Below are positions 19,272 through 26,807 of a stretch of DNA of 64,000 nt, one piece after another. Both the position numbers and the translations under genes were made by a program. The notes beneath the pieces are model-generated. The model worked only from the letters and a program-made list of their open reading frames with translations. It had not been told where the DNA came from and did not search any database. This DNA comes from Clostridia bacterium (GTDB lineage Bacteria; Bacillota; Clostridia; Oscillospirales; CAG-272), in the NCBI GenBank assembly GCA_017501225.1, contig JAFVXH010000019.1:124001-188000 (forward strand), written 5' to 3'. Each line of letters begins with the position of its first letter. Positions within the stretch are counted from its first letter, which is position 1.

Positions 19272-19300
19272 TTGCAAAGCAAAATAAAATGTGCTATACT
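19272..19300 (+). promoter_or_regulatory. Sigma-A promoter for the PTS IIC-like gene
   Basis: TTGCAA (19272-19277), 17 bp, TATACT (19295-19300). Confidence 0.65.
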
Positions 19301-19329
19301 TGTTCTAATATTTTAAGGAGGACGCTATC

Positions 19330-20406
19330 ATGAAGGAAACTTTAAAAAAATACTCAAAGCGTTATCTGATCGATGCGATGGGCTCTATGGCACTCGGCTT
19401 ATTTGCCTCCTTGCTCATCGGTACCATTTTCAACACTCTTGGAATGATCCCCGGGCTTTCTTCGCTGACGACCATCGGTAAAACCGCGCAATCGGTGGCG
19501 GGGCCTGCGATGGCGATTGCCATTGCACTTTCCCTGAAGGCTTCTCCCTTGGTTGTGTTCAGCACGGCTGCCGTGGGTGCGCTTGCCAACAGCCTTGGAG
19601 GTGCCGGAGGTCCTCTTGCGGTTCTGGTCATTGCGATCATTGCGACAGAGATCGGCATGCTGGTTTCCAAGAAGACCAAGGTAGATATTCTGGTCACTCC
19701 CTTTGTCACCATTCTCGTAGGTGGCTTGCTCAGCATCTGGTTTGCGCCTTACATCGGTAAGGCGGTAGGTGTCTTTACCGCGATCATCTCCTTTGCTATG
19801 ACGCGCCAGCCCTTCGTCATGGGTCTGCTGGTTTCCTGCGTCGTGGGAATTGCACTGACGCTTCCTATCAGCTCTGCTGCTATTTGCGCAGCGCTCGGTC
19901 TTTCAGCGGTTTCTGCCGCGGCGATGGCAAATCCCGAGATCGCGACGGGACTTGCCATGGCGGGCGGTGCCGCAGTTGCGGGATGCTGTGCACACATGAT
20001 CGGCTTTGCCGTCATGAGCTTCAAGGAAAACGGTGTTGGCGGACTTGTTTCGCAAGGAATCGGAACGAGCATGCTGCAAATGCCGAATCTTGTCAAAAAT
20101 CCAAGGCTTTGGATTCCTCCCGTTCTGACCTCCCTGATCACGGGACCCTTGGCAACCTGCGTATTCAATATGCAGATGTACGGGGAAGCGATCAATTCCG
20201 GCATGGGTACTTGCGGTCTTCTCGGTCCTTTGGGTATCATCCTCGGTTGGTTTGGCGGTAAATATCCGACCGCGGTAGGTGTTTGGGATTGGGTAGGACT
20301 TGCCCTGATTTGCTTCATTCTTCCCGCGGTTCTGACGCCCATCTTCTGCGAGATCCTTCGCAAGATTGGCTGGGTCAAGGACGGAGATCTGAAGCTACCC
20401 GAATAA
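19330..20406 (+). CDS. PTS IIC-like membrane permease (PTS_EIIC_2 family)
   Basis: A 358-residue protein with about 8-10 Gly/Ala-rich hydrophobic segments and conserved-looking loops (NSLGGAGGPLAVL, AGGAAVAGCCAHMIGFAV, GTCGLLGPLGIILGW). It resembles the PTS_EIIC_2 family, membrane proteins related to PTS IIC domains but usually without attached IIA or IIB phosphotransfer domains. None is encoded nearby, so transport may not be PEP-driven and the substrate is unknown. It follows AAGGAGG. The divergent amino-sugar kinase suggests, but does not show, a link to amino sugars. Confidence 0.78.
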   Translation: MKETLKKYSKRYLIDAMGSMALGLFASLLIGTIFNTLGMIPGLSSLTTIGKTAQSVAGPAMAIAIALSLKASPLVVFSTAAVGALANSLGGAGGPLAVLVIAIIATEIGMLVSKKTKVDILVTPFVTILVGGLLSIWFAPYIGKAVGVFTAIISFAMTRQPFVMGLLVSCVVGIALTLPISSAAICAALGLSAVSAAAMANPEIATGLAMAGGAAVAGCCAHMIGFAVMSFKENGVGGLVSQGIGTSMLQMPNLVKNPRLWIPPVLTSLITGPLATCVFNMQMYGEAINSGMGTCGLLGPLGIILGWFGGKYPTAVGVWDWVGLALICFILPAVLTPIFCEILRKIGWVKDGDLKLPE

Positions 20407-20445
20407 AAAGACAGGCGAAACGCATCAGCGTTTCGCCTGTCTTTA
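20405..20445. terminator. Bidirectional terminator between the PTS IIC-like and PAP2 genes
   Basis: Stem AAAGACAGGCGAAACGC with GCGTTTCGCCTGTCTTT, loop ATCA. It overlaps the ends of both convergent genes. Confidence 0.88.
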
Positions 20446-21378
20446 TGCGGTTTTTTCTTTCTTTTGCTTTCCAAGCTTTGCAAAATAACGGAAGGTCAGC
20501 GGCCAGAGCACTCCTGCCGCTACGACAATGATAAAGTAACGAATCCCGTCAGAAATCGGATGTCCCGCAAAGAGGGTGTGAAGCGGAGCCTTGAGAAGCG
20601 CGCGGCAGAGAATGATCAGCGTTGTGCCGCCCGCAAGCTTTAGGACCTGTGCCCACCATACGGCGTCCGTTTGAAATTTGATGACGTGTCGGTCCATCGG
20701 ATAGATCACGCAAAGTCCTAAGATGATGAAAAGGAGCTGCCACGCGACCTTTCTCGCGTTTGCAAAAATGGTAAGGTCGAGATCGGCAGGGAAGCGGAAA
20801 AGCTCGACAAAGAGCAGATTGCCAAGCGTCAGTAAAAGCATCGCACCGATCAAGGCGTACATCAGACGGGGATCTCTCGATGCTTTGTTCATCAAGGGAT
20901 AATAGAGCAGAACGATCGCAAGTCCGATCGCCATGGAAACCAGCACGTCGAGCGGTGTATGAACACCAAGATACATGCGGGAAAAGGCGACGAGCAGCCA
21001 GATCACGATACAGACGATCGAAAAGGCACGAGTCTTTGCGCTTCGGGCAAGTCCTCCGTAAAAGGTGGTCGCGATTTGCGTATGTCCGCTGGGGAAGGAA
21101 TATCCCGTTGCCTCGGCGCGCGCGCTTTCTACGATCGAAAAGTCCGGATCCAATACCCAGGGTCTGGGAATGCGGAAGAGCATTTTCAAAAATTGAACGC
21201 AGACCGTTCCCGTAAAGCCCGCAAAGAGCAGAAAATATCCCCGTTTTTTATCCACGCACCAAAAGATGGTAAGCGCTAATATCATAAACAGCGTTTCTTC
21301 GCCAAGGTGCGTGACGACGGACATGAGGACGTCGCCGATCGGTGTGCGTATGCCCTCCAGAAATCTCAAAAAATCCAT
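20443..21378 (-). CDS. PAP2-superfamily membrane phosphatase
   Basis: A 311-residue integral membrane protein. The start at 21378 (MDFLRFLEG) follows GGAGGAAG; the open frame extends 29 codons further, but that part spans the promoter. The phosphatase signature is complete: KMLFRIPRP, PSGHTQ and SRMYLGVHTPLD. Seven to eight TM segments are visible. Members dephosphorylate lipid phosphates such as undecaprenyl diphosphate or phosphatidic acid. The long C-terminal membrane region is typical of the subgroup, and the precise substrate is unknown. Confidence 0.87.
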   Translation of the reverse strand: MDFLRFLEGIRTPIGDVLMSVVTHLGEETLFMILALTIFWCVDKKRGYFLLFAGFTGTVCVQFLKMLFRIPRPWVLDPDFSIVESARAEATGYSFPSGHTQIATTFYGGLARSAKTRAFSIVCIVIWLLVAFSRMYLGVHTPLDVLVSMAIGLAIVLLYYPLMNKASRDPRLMYALIGAMLLLTLGNLLFVELFRFPADLDLTIFANARKVAWQLLFIILGLCVIYPMDRHVIKFQTDAVWWAQVLKLAGGTTLIILCRALLKAPLHTLFAGHPISDGIRYFIIVVAAGVLWPLTFRYFAKLGKQKKEKTA

Positions 21379-21406
21379 TGCTTCCTCCCATGCGGCTCTT
21401 TTCTTT

Positions 21407-21435
21407 ATTATACCCGATAAGGGGAGCTCTGTCAA
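21407..21435 (-). promoter_or_regulatory. Sigma-A promoter for the PAP2 gene
   Basis: Minus strand TTGACA (21435-21430), 17 bp, TATAAT (21412-21407). It begins right after the terminator of the upstream ribosomal operon. Confidence 0.82.
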
Positions 21436-21439
21436 GAAA

Positions 21440-21477
21440 AAGAAAAACGGGAAAGGATGATTCATCCTTTCCCGTTG
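21440..21477 (-). terminator. Terminator of the rpsF-ssb-rpsR operon
   Basis: Stem ACGGGAAAGGATGA with TCATCCTTTCCCGT; on the minus strand it is followed by a T-rich tract. Confidence 0.82.
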
Positions 21478-21490
21478 CTTGTAATCGAAA

Positions 21491-21754
21491 TTAGTCGGTT
21501 ACGAAGGGCAAGAGTGCTACGTTGCGTGCACGCTTGATGGCGGTGTTGAGCTCGCGCTGGTGAACAGCACAAGTACCGGAGATTCTTCTGGGAAGAATCT
21601 TGCCGCGCTCGCTGATGAACTTTCTCAGCTTTGCGCTATCCTTGTAATCAATAAAAGCGACCTTGTCTGCGCAGAAAATGCAGACCTTTTTTCTTCTGCG
21701 GTTCGCGTTTGCCGGACGTGCGGGGCGAACAACTGCTTCGGTTTTGTTATCCAT
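21491..21754 (-). CDS. rpsR: 30S ribosomal protein S18
   Basis: An 87-residue protein with the S18 core [38 protein letters not shown] and [14 protein letters not shown]. The N-terminal ~20 residues are basic and slightly longer than usual. S18 pairs with S6 on the 30S platform. It is the last gene of the classic rpsF-ssb-rpsR operon. Confidence 0.97.
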   Translation of the reverse strand: MDNKTEAVVRPARPANANRRRKKVCIFCADKVAFIDYKDSAKLRKFISERGKILPRRISGTCAVHQRELNTAIKRARNVALLPFVTD

Positions 21755-21797
21755 CTTATAAAATCCTCCTGTTCAAAATCTGTGCCTCATCTGTTTA

Positions 21798-22259
21798 TCA
21801 GAAGGGCAGGTCGTCGTCGGTCTTCAGTTCCTCAAACTTCGGTGCGGCCGAAGGGGAAGAGGAGAAGGACGGTGCGTTGTAGGTCTCGGTTGCATAGGAA
21901 CCGGTGCCTGCATCGCTCTTGCTGTCAACGAACATTGCTTCGTCGGCAACGACTTCGGTGGCATAGCGTTTTTGCCCTTGCTGGTCCTGCCAGCTTCTGG
22001 TTTGAATGGAACCTGTGATGCAAAGAGCAGAGCCCTTCTTGAAATAACGGGAAATGAACTCTGCGGTTTGTCTCCATGCAACAACGCTGACGAAATCAGC
22101 CTGCTGCGCCTGTGCGCCATCCGCCGATTTCGTTTGATAACGGCGATTGACCGCAAGGGTAAAGGATACAACGGCAATGCCGCTTTGTGTTTGCTTCAAT
22201 TCGGGGTCGGCAGTCATTCTTCCGCAAAGAATAACCTTGTTAAGATTCAAACTGGACAT
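21798..22259 (-). CDS. ssb: Single-stranded DNA-binding protein
   Basis: A 153-residue protein. The OB-fold (about 1-108) starts MSSLNLNKVILCGRMTADPE and contains VSFTLAVNRRY. A low-complexity Ser/Ala linker leads to the acidic tip TDDDLPF, the docking peptide for replication and repair partners. Its position between rpsF and rpsR marks it as the housekeeping SSB. Confidence 0.97.
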   Translation of the reverse strand: MSSLNLNKVILCGRMTADPELKQTQSGIAVVSFTLAVNRRYQTKSADGAQAQQADFVSVVAWRQTAEFISRYFKKGSALCITGSIQTRSWQDQQGQKRYATEVVADEAMFVDSKSDAGTGSYATETYNAPSFSSSPSAAPKFEELKTDDDLPF

Positions 22260-22300
22260 CTTGAATGCCTCCTTTTTTCAAAATGACGGTTGGGTGCGCT

Positions 22301-22690
22301 TTACTCTGCGTCAGCAGCAGGAACGGCTTCCTCAGCGGGTGCAGCTTCGGTTGCTTCCTCAGCAACGGGTGCGGTCTCTGCAACAGTAGCAGGATCGTAC
22401 TCCAGCTTGATTACCATTGCGCGAAGCACTGCTTCGTCAATGTTCATCAAACGCTGCAACTCAGCAGGGAATGCACCGTCTGCCTTGAAGGTTACCAGAG
22501 TGTAGAAACCTTCGTTCATATCCTGGATCGGATATGCGAAACGGCGCTTGCCCCATTCATCGATTTTGACGACCTCCGCATTTGCAGAAATCAGATCGGT
22601 GAACTTGTTCACGACAGTCTTTGCGGCCTCTTCGCCGTTTGCAAGGCTGACGATGAACATAGATTCATAAGAATTGGTGAGTTTTTCCAT
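22301..22690 (-). CDS. rpsF: 30S ribosomal protein S6
   Basis: A 129-residue protein. The S6 fold is in the first ~97 residues (YESMFIVSLANGEEAAK, IDEWGKRRFAYPIQDMNEGF). It carries a ~30-residue Ala/Glu-rich acidic tail (EEATEAAPAEEAVPAADAE) beyond the ~95-residue family norm; such tails are common in related Clostridia. First gene of the operon, behind a perfect promoter. Confidence 0.96.
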   Translation of the reverse strand: MEKLTNSYESMFIVSLANGEEAAKTVVNKFTDLISANAEVVKIDEWGKRRFAYPIQDMNEGFYTLVTFKADGAFPAELQRLMNIDEAVLRAMVIKLEYDPATVAETAPVAEEATEAAPAEEAVPAADAE

Positions 22691-22776
22691 GTTTTTTACC
22701 TCCCTATGGACTTGTCGACCGTGCGTGTGTAGATTTGCACGGTAGAGAGACGGACTTTTGCCCGTATCAATTCGCT

Positions 22777-22805
22777 ATTATATCATATAATATTCCTTTT
22801 GTCAA
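22777..22805 (-). promoter_or_regulatory. Sigma-A promoter for rpsF-ssb-rpsR
   Basis: Minus strand TTGACA (22805-22800), 17 bp, TATAAT (22782-22777). Confidence 0.82.
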
Positions 22806-22846
22806 GGATCTTTTTCCTTCTTTTTCATATTTTTTATAAAAATCTA

Positions 22847-22875
22847 TTGAAAATCGGCTTTCTCACTGCTATAAT
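22847..22875 (+). promoter_or_regulatory. Sigma-A promoter for the ComEC-like lipoprotein gene
   Basis: TTGAAA (22847-22852), 17 bp, TATAAT (22870-22875), 26 bp before the start. Confidence 0.75.
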
Positions 22876-22900
22876 GAAGAAAAAACGGGGAGGACGCGGG

Positions 22901-23737
22901 ATGAAGGCACGCAGATTTTGGATACTATTTGTTTTCTGCGCGCTTTTGTTGGTCTCCTGCTCTCCGGGCGGTATGCCTGCACACCCGCTTGAGGTCTACT
23001 TTCTGGATGTCGGTCAGGGAGATTCTGCTCTGATCCGCACAAGGGATGGAGATATTCTGATCGACGCAGGTCCGGAATCCTCTCAGGAGATGCTTTGTTT
23101 TCGCTTGGAGGAGCTTGGGGTGACCTCGCTGCGCCTGCTGATCCTGACCCATCCCGACGAGGATCACATTGGAGGAGCAGACGCGGTCGTGCGGCAGTTC
23201 GATCCGCAACAGGTCTGGACAAACGGGGTCAGGGAAGAAGACAATGACAGCTATCTTGCCCTGCAGGCGGCACTTTCCGAACGCGGAATGACCGAAACAG
23301 CCGTCAGCTACGGAAGCAAGTGTCTGATCGGCGAGGTCAGCCTTACGGTTCTTTCTCCCTACGGAGCGGTTATGGACGGCAACGAGGGAAGCTTGATCCT
23401 AAGGATTCAGTTTGGAGAGATCTCCATGCTCTTTTCGGGAGATGCGGAGGTCGAGGCTGAGGAGGATCTGTGCGCCAGATTCGGAAAGGATATGCTTTCC
23501 TGCGACCTTTACAAGGTCGGACACCACGGCTCGTACACCTCAACAAGTCAGGTCTTTTTGCAGATGATGTCGCCAAAATATGCCGTCATCAGTAGCGGCA
23601 GAGGCAATTCCTACGGACATCCGCACGGAGAGATCCTTGTGCGGCTTGAGGAGGCGGGATGCGAGATCTTGCGGACGGACGAATTGGGTGAGATCGGATT
23701 TTATTCGGACGGAAGTGCTTTAGAAAGGATGCAATGA
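22901..23737 (+). CDS. ComEC/Rec2-like metallo-beta-lactamase-fold lipoprotein
   Basis: A 278-residue protein. The start at 22901 (MKARRFW) follows GGGGAGGA. A signal with lipobox LLVSC (about residue 19) predicts a membrane-anchored lipoprotein. The rest is a metallo-hydrolase domain of the ComEC C-terminal type: FLDVGQGDSALIRT, THPDEDHIGGAD (metal site), FSGDAEVEAEEDL and KVGHHGS. Full ComEC channels carry such a domain with DNA-uptake nuclease activity; this stand-alone version has no channel part, so the target (DNA, nucleotide or other phosphoester) is open. It is separated from the SDR gene by 1 bp. Confidence 0.82.
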   Translation: MKARRFWILFVFCALLLVSCSPGGMPAHPLEVYFLDVGQGDSALIRTRDGDILIDAGPESSQEMLCFRLEELGVTSLRLLILTHPDEDHIGGADAVVRQFDPQQVWTNGVREEDNDSYLALQAALSERGMTETAVSYGSKCLIGEVSLTVLSPYGAVMDGNEGSLILRIQFGEISMLFSGDAEVEAEEDLCARFGKDMLSCDLYKVGHHGSYTSTSQVFLQMMSPKYAVISSGRGNSYGHPHGEILVRLEEAGCEILRTDELGEIGFYSDGSALERMQ

Positions 23738-23738
23738 T

Positions 23739-24455
23739 ATGGCAACGGTTTTGATTACGGGCGGCTCCCGTGGGATCGGGAGAGCCTGCGTAGAATATTT
23801 TTGCAATCGCGGGGATCGCGTCGCGTTCCTTTACCGCGCAAACGAGAAAGCGGCAAGAGAGGTGTCGGAAAAGACGGGTGCTCTTGGGCTTTGCGTCGAC
23901 GTCAGCGACCCCGAAGCCGCGATAGACGCGATCGACAAGGTCCGCAGAGAATACGGCAAAATCGACGTTCTGGTCAGCAACGCGGGGATCGCGCAGATCA
24001 AGCTCTTTACCGAAATCACAAACGAGGATTGGCGTCATATGATCGACACAAACCTTAGCGGCGCGTTTTACGTAGCACGCGAGGTGGCAAAGGATATGAT
24101 CTCCAAGCAAGGGGGAAGCATCGTATTCGTAGGCTCGATGTGGGGCAAGGTCGGTGCCTCCTGCGAGGTGCATTATTCTGCCTCCAAGGCAGCGCTTCGC
24201 GGCATGACGTTGGCACTTGCCAAGGAGCTGGGACCCTCGCATATCACCGTCAACTGCGTCGAGCCCGGCGTCATCTCGACCGATATGAACGCAAGCCTTG
24301 ACAAGGAAACTCTTAACTCTCTTTGCGATCAAACGCCGCTGTGCCGATTGGGACGTGCCGAGGAGGTTGCGGATGCGATCGGCTTCCTGACCTCTCCGAA
24401 TGCCTCCTTCATTACGGGACAGATCATAGGAGTCGACGGGGGCTTTGCGTTATGA
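23739..24455 (+). CDS. SDR-family oxidoreductase (FabG-like)
   Basis: A 238-residue short-chain dehydrogenase: NADP-binding TGGSRGIG at the N-terminus, NAG in VLVSNAGIAQ, catalytic Ser in GSMWG, YSASK (Tyr/Lys pair) and a C-terminal IIGVDGGFAL, as in 3-oxoacyl-ACP reductases. No fatty-acid genes flank it, so it may be a second FabG-like enzyme (YmfI type) and not the pathway reductase. It overlaps the next gene by ATGA. Confidence 0.85.
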   Translation: MATVLITGGSRGIGRACVEYFCNRGDRVAFLYRANEKAAREVSEKTGALGLCVDVSDPEAAIDAIDKVRREYGKIDVLVSNAGIAQIKLFTEITNEDWRHMIDTNLSGAFYVAREVAKDMISKQGGSIVFVGSMWGKVGASCEVHYSASKAALRGMTLALAKELGPSHITVNCVEPGVISTDMNASLDKETLNSLCDQTPLCRLGRAEEVADAIGFLTSPNASFITGQIIGVDGGFAL

Positions 24456-25315
24456 AATGCAAAAAATGCAGAAAACGCTTCGCTTTGGCACTCACCGTTT
24501 GCATCCTGATCGCGGTGTGCTTTGGCGTGATCTTTTCCCATGGGGAATGGTGGTTTCCCACGGTGCAGTCCTTGCGCGTCTATCCCGCGCCAAGACTGAC
24601 ACCCTTGATCGAAACGGGCGCGCTTGAGCGTTGGGAGCTTTCCGCGCTTTCGCGGATGCCGAACGTCACGCTTTCCAATACGCTTCTCCTGGTCAATTCG
24701 ACGCATCCGCTGCCAAAGGGGTATGAGGCGCTTCTGGAGGAATACAACGGTGCCAGAATGCACCCCTTGATGGTCGCGCAATACATTGCTCTGCGCGATG
24801 CCGTGCAGGAAAAGACCGGTGTGCGCATCTACGTTTCCAGCGACTACCGCACCGCAGAGGAGCAGATGCAGATCCTGGCGCAGAGTCAGGACGGCATTGC
24901 CGCTCAGCTTGGCTGCAGTGAGCACGAGGCAGGCTTGGCACTGGACGTCTACGCCCCTTATTGCGCGGGCGAGGAGTTTTTGCGCTCTCCCGCGGGACGG
25001 CTTGTCAACCGCATTTGCGGGGAATACGGATATATCATCCGCTATCCCCACGGTAAGGAGGAGATCACCGGGATCTCTTACGAGCCTTGGCATTTGCGGT
25101 ACGTAGGACAGCCGCACGCACAGATCATGATGGAGAGCGGACTTACCTACGAGGAATATCTGGAATTCTTGGGGGAGGGGCAGTGGTACCGCACGGGCGA
25201 TTACCTGATCTGCCGTCAGCGACCCGAGGAGCTTGCCCTGATCTACGGATGGAAGGAATGTCACATCTCCCCCGATAATACGGGATATCTGATCGTCATT
25301 CTGAAAATGGCTTAA
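24452..25315 (+). CDS. VanY-type D-alanyl-D-alanine carboxypeptidase (M15 family)
   Basis: A 287-residue protein starting at the ATGA overlap with the upstream gene. One N-terminal TM or signal helix (about 10-30, LALTVCILIAVCFGVIF) places the enzyme outside the membrane. The M15B zinc motifs are present: SEHEAGLALDVY (SxHxxGxAxD) and EPWHLRYVG (ExWH), with SSDYRTAEEQ upstream. Such enzymes trim the terminal D-Ala of peptidoglycan stem peptides. No vancomycin-resistance genes are near, so a housekeeping wall role is likelier than resistance. It converges on ylbJ with a 6-bp gap. Confidence 0.87.
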   Translation: MKCKKCRKRFALALTVCILIAVCFGVIFSHGEWWFPTVQSLRVYPAPRLTPLIETGALERWELSALSRMPNVTLSNTLLLVNSTHPLPKGYEALLEEYNGARMHPLMVAQYIALRDAVQEKTGVRIYVSSDYRTAEEQMQILAQSQDGIAAQLGCSEHEAGLALDVYAPYCAGEEFLRSPAGRLVNRICGEYGYIIRYPHGKEEITGISYEPWHLRYVGQPHAQIMMESGLTYEEYLEFLGEGQWYRTGDYLICRQRPEELALIYGWKECHISPDNTGYLIVILKMA

Positions 25316-25321
25316 AGGATG

Positions 25322-26374
25322 TTACCACGGGATCCCCGTGTTCTGACTTCCGTCGGGAAGTAAGATCTGCGGAAAAAGCCAAAAAATCAAACCGAATAAC
25401 AATGAACAAAGAAGTCCTTGAGCCAGCTTGCCGAATAGGTAAGCGCGGTATGAGAGGGCTTCTTTTTTGCACACGCTGTCGCAGACCGAAAGGATCTGAC
25501 AGTGCACAGAGATCCCCGACCAGCCCGCTGCGAATGCCGTCAGCCACGCGGCAAGCATGGGATCCTGAAGTCCTGCCGCCGCGCTGATTCCCCCCGAGAG
25601 CTCGAAGATACAAAAGAGTCCGGTGCCGACGGCGGTGCTTGCCCCAAGATGCGTCACAAGCATTCCAAGACACCCCATCAGTGCCGAGAAAAAGAGAATA
25701 TAGGCACATACCAGTAGCATGCTTGCCGTCGCGGAAAAGACCGAATCGGTAAAGAGCCTGACACCGCGCACGTTTTGCGGCGGCACATCCGGGGAGGTCG
25801 TAAAAGTCCTTTTCGGTTCACGCTTTTTTTGAAATCTCCAAGAGAACAGCCCGTAGAGCAGAGAGCTTGCAAGCACCGTCGCGTACAGAACCGTTCCAAA
25901 CCGTCGGCTTCCCCAGAGGGACACCCCGACAGCGGAGATCAGAAACGCGGAGGATGGATTGGAGGCGAGTGCAAGACCGCGCTCCAGCTCGCGCTTGCTG
26001 ATACTGCCCTTGCGGTAAGCAAGACAAAGGCATTTTGCGCCTACGGGAAAGCCGCATACGGCTCCCAGTAAGATGGCACAGAAGGCGGAAGGGGAAAAAC
26101 CGAGCAGCTTTTCCCCTAAAAGCAACAGCTTTTTCGGGAAAAAGCGTTCGATCCCGCCGTTGATCATCCATTCCGACAGCACCATAAAAGGGAACAGCGA
26201 TGGGATGACCGTGCGTGCGCAGAGCAAAAGTCCCCGGTGAATGGAGCTGATCGCGAGCTCGGAATTCCGCAGGATCAGACATAGACAGAAAATCGAGAAA
26301 AAGAGAAAAAGCAGATCCCCCGCCGAAAAATGGGACGAGAGGCGTTTGCGCCCCATCAGCTTTGCGTTCGTCAT
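25322..26374 (-). CDS. ylbJ: Sporulation integral membrane protein YlbJ
   Basis: A 350-residue membrane protein with about 8 TM segments and the YlbJ features TVIPSLFPFMVLSEWM, AVCGFPVGAKCL and LALASNPSSAFLISAVG. It belongs to the nucleoside-recognition (Gate) superfamily; in Bacillus, YlbJ is made under sigma-E and is needed for heat-resistant spores. The start follows GGGAGGT. It diverges from yqfC, so two sporulation genes share a 112-bp control region, in which I see no clear sigma-A promoter, as expected for sporulation control. Confidence 0.85.
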   Translation of the reverse strand: MTNAKLMGRKRLSSHFSAGDLLFLFFSIFCLCLILRNSELAISSIHRGLLLCARTVIPSLFPFMVLSEWMINGGIERFFPKKLLLLGEKLLGFSPSAFCAILLGAVCGFPVGAKCLCLAYRKGSISKRELERGLALASNPSSAFLISAVGVSLWGSRRFGTVLYATVLASSLLYGLFSWRFQKKREPKRTFTTSPDVPPQNVRGVRLFTDSVFSATASMLLVCAYILFFSALMGCLGMLVTHLGASTAVGTGLFCIFELSGGISAAAGLQDPMLAAWLTAFAAGWSGISVHCQILSVCDSVCKKEALSYRAYLFGKLAQGLLCSLLFGLIFWLFPQILLPDGSQNTGIPW

Positions 26375-26486
26375 GAAAAGTACCTCCCGTGCATAGGATG
26401 GAAAGGAATACGCACCTGATCTAATTTACGCGATGGGTGCCAACTTTATGAGAGGGAACGTGCCTTGCTTGCACGCGGAGGGAAGC

Positions 26487-26807
26487 ATGAAAGAAAAACG
26501 GAGCTCGGGACGGCTGTTTTCATCAAAAATACTGCAGGAAAGGGAACCGAGGGAGCAAATTCTGATGCGCGGTCGCACGGGAGTTACGGTTTACGGCTGC
26601 CGTAAGATCCTTCGCTACTGCCCCGAGGAGATCCTGCTTCGCTGTGCCAAGGAGGGGATCTCCATTCAGGGGGAGGGACTGTATTGCAGGACCTTTTCTG
26701 CGGGCGTCGTTGAGGTGGACGGACGCATCAACGGTGTGAATTTCCTTGCAAAAGAGGCAATAAGTGCCGAATTTGACTCTCCGAAGCGGCGGGGAGGTGC
26801 AAGATGA
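26487..26807 (+). CDS. yqfC: Sporulation protein YqfC
   Basis: A 106-residue YabP/YqfC-family protein; the start at 26487 follows GGAGGG, while earlier in-frame codons lack a site. The core VTVYGCRKILRYCPEEILL then SIQGEGLYCRTFSAGVVEV and GRINGVNF shows the family's short beta-strand pattern. In Bacillus the gene is under sigma-E and contributes to spore formation. It overlaps yqfD by ATGA. Confidence 0.83.
   Translation: MKEKRSSGRLFSSKILQEREPREQILMRGRTGVTVYGCRKILRYCPEEILLRCAKEGISIQGEGLYCRTFSAGVVEVDGRINGVNFLAKEAISAEFDSPKRRGGAR

Larger units (their letters stand above)
19028..19329. other. Divergent intergenic region, hexosamine kinase and PTS IIC-like genes
   Basis: The 302-bp space contains a consensus promoter on each strand and a perfect palindrome (19259-19271). 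The first 40 bp after the kinase start holds its leader; I see no gene in the remainder. Confidence 0.6.

Noticed and set aside
24452..25315. VanY-type gene as a vancomycin-resistance marker
   Set aside because: No vanH/A/X, vanR/S or vanG-type ligase is nearby; M15 peptidases of this type are common housekeeping wall enzymes.
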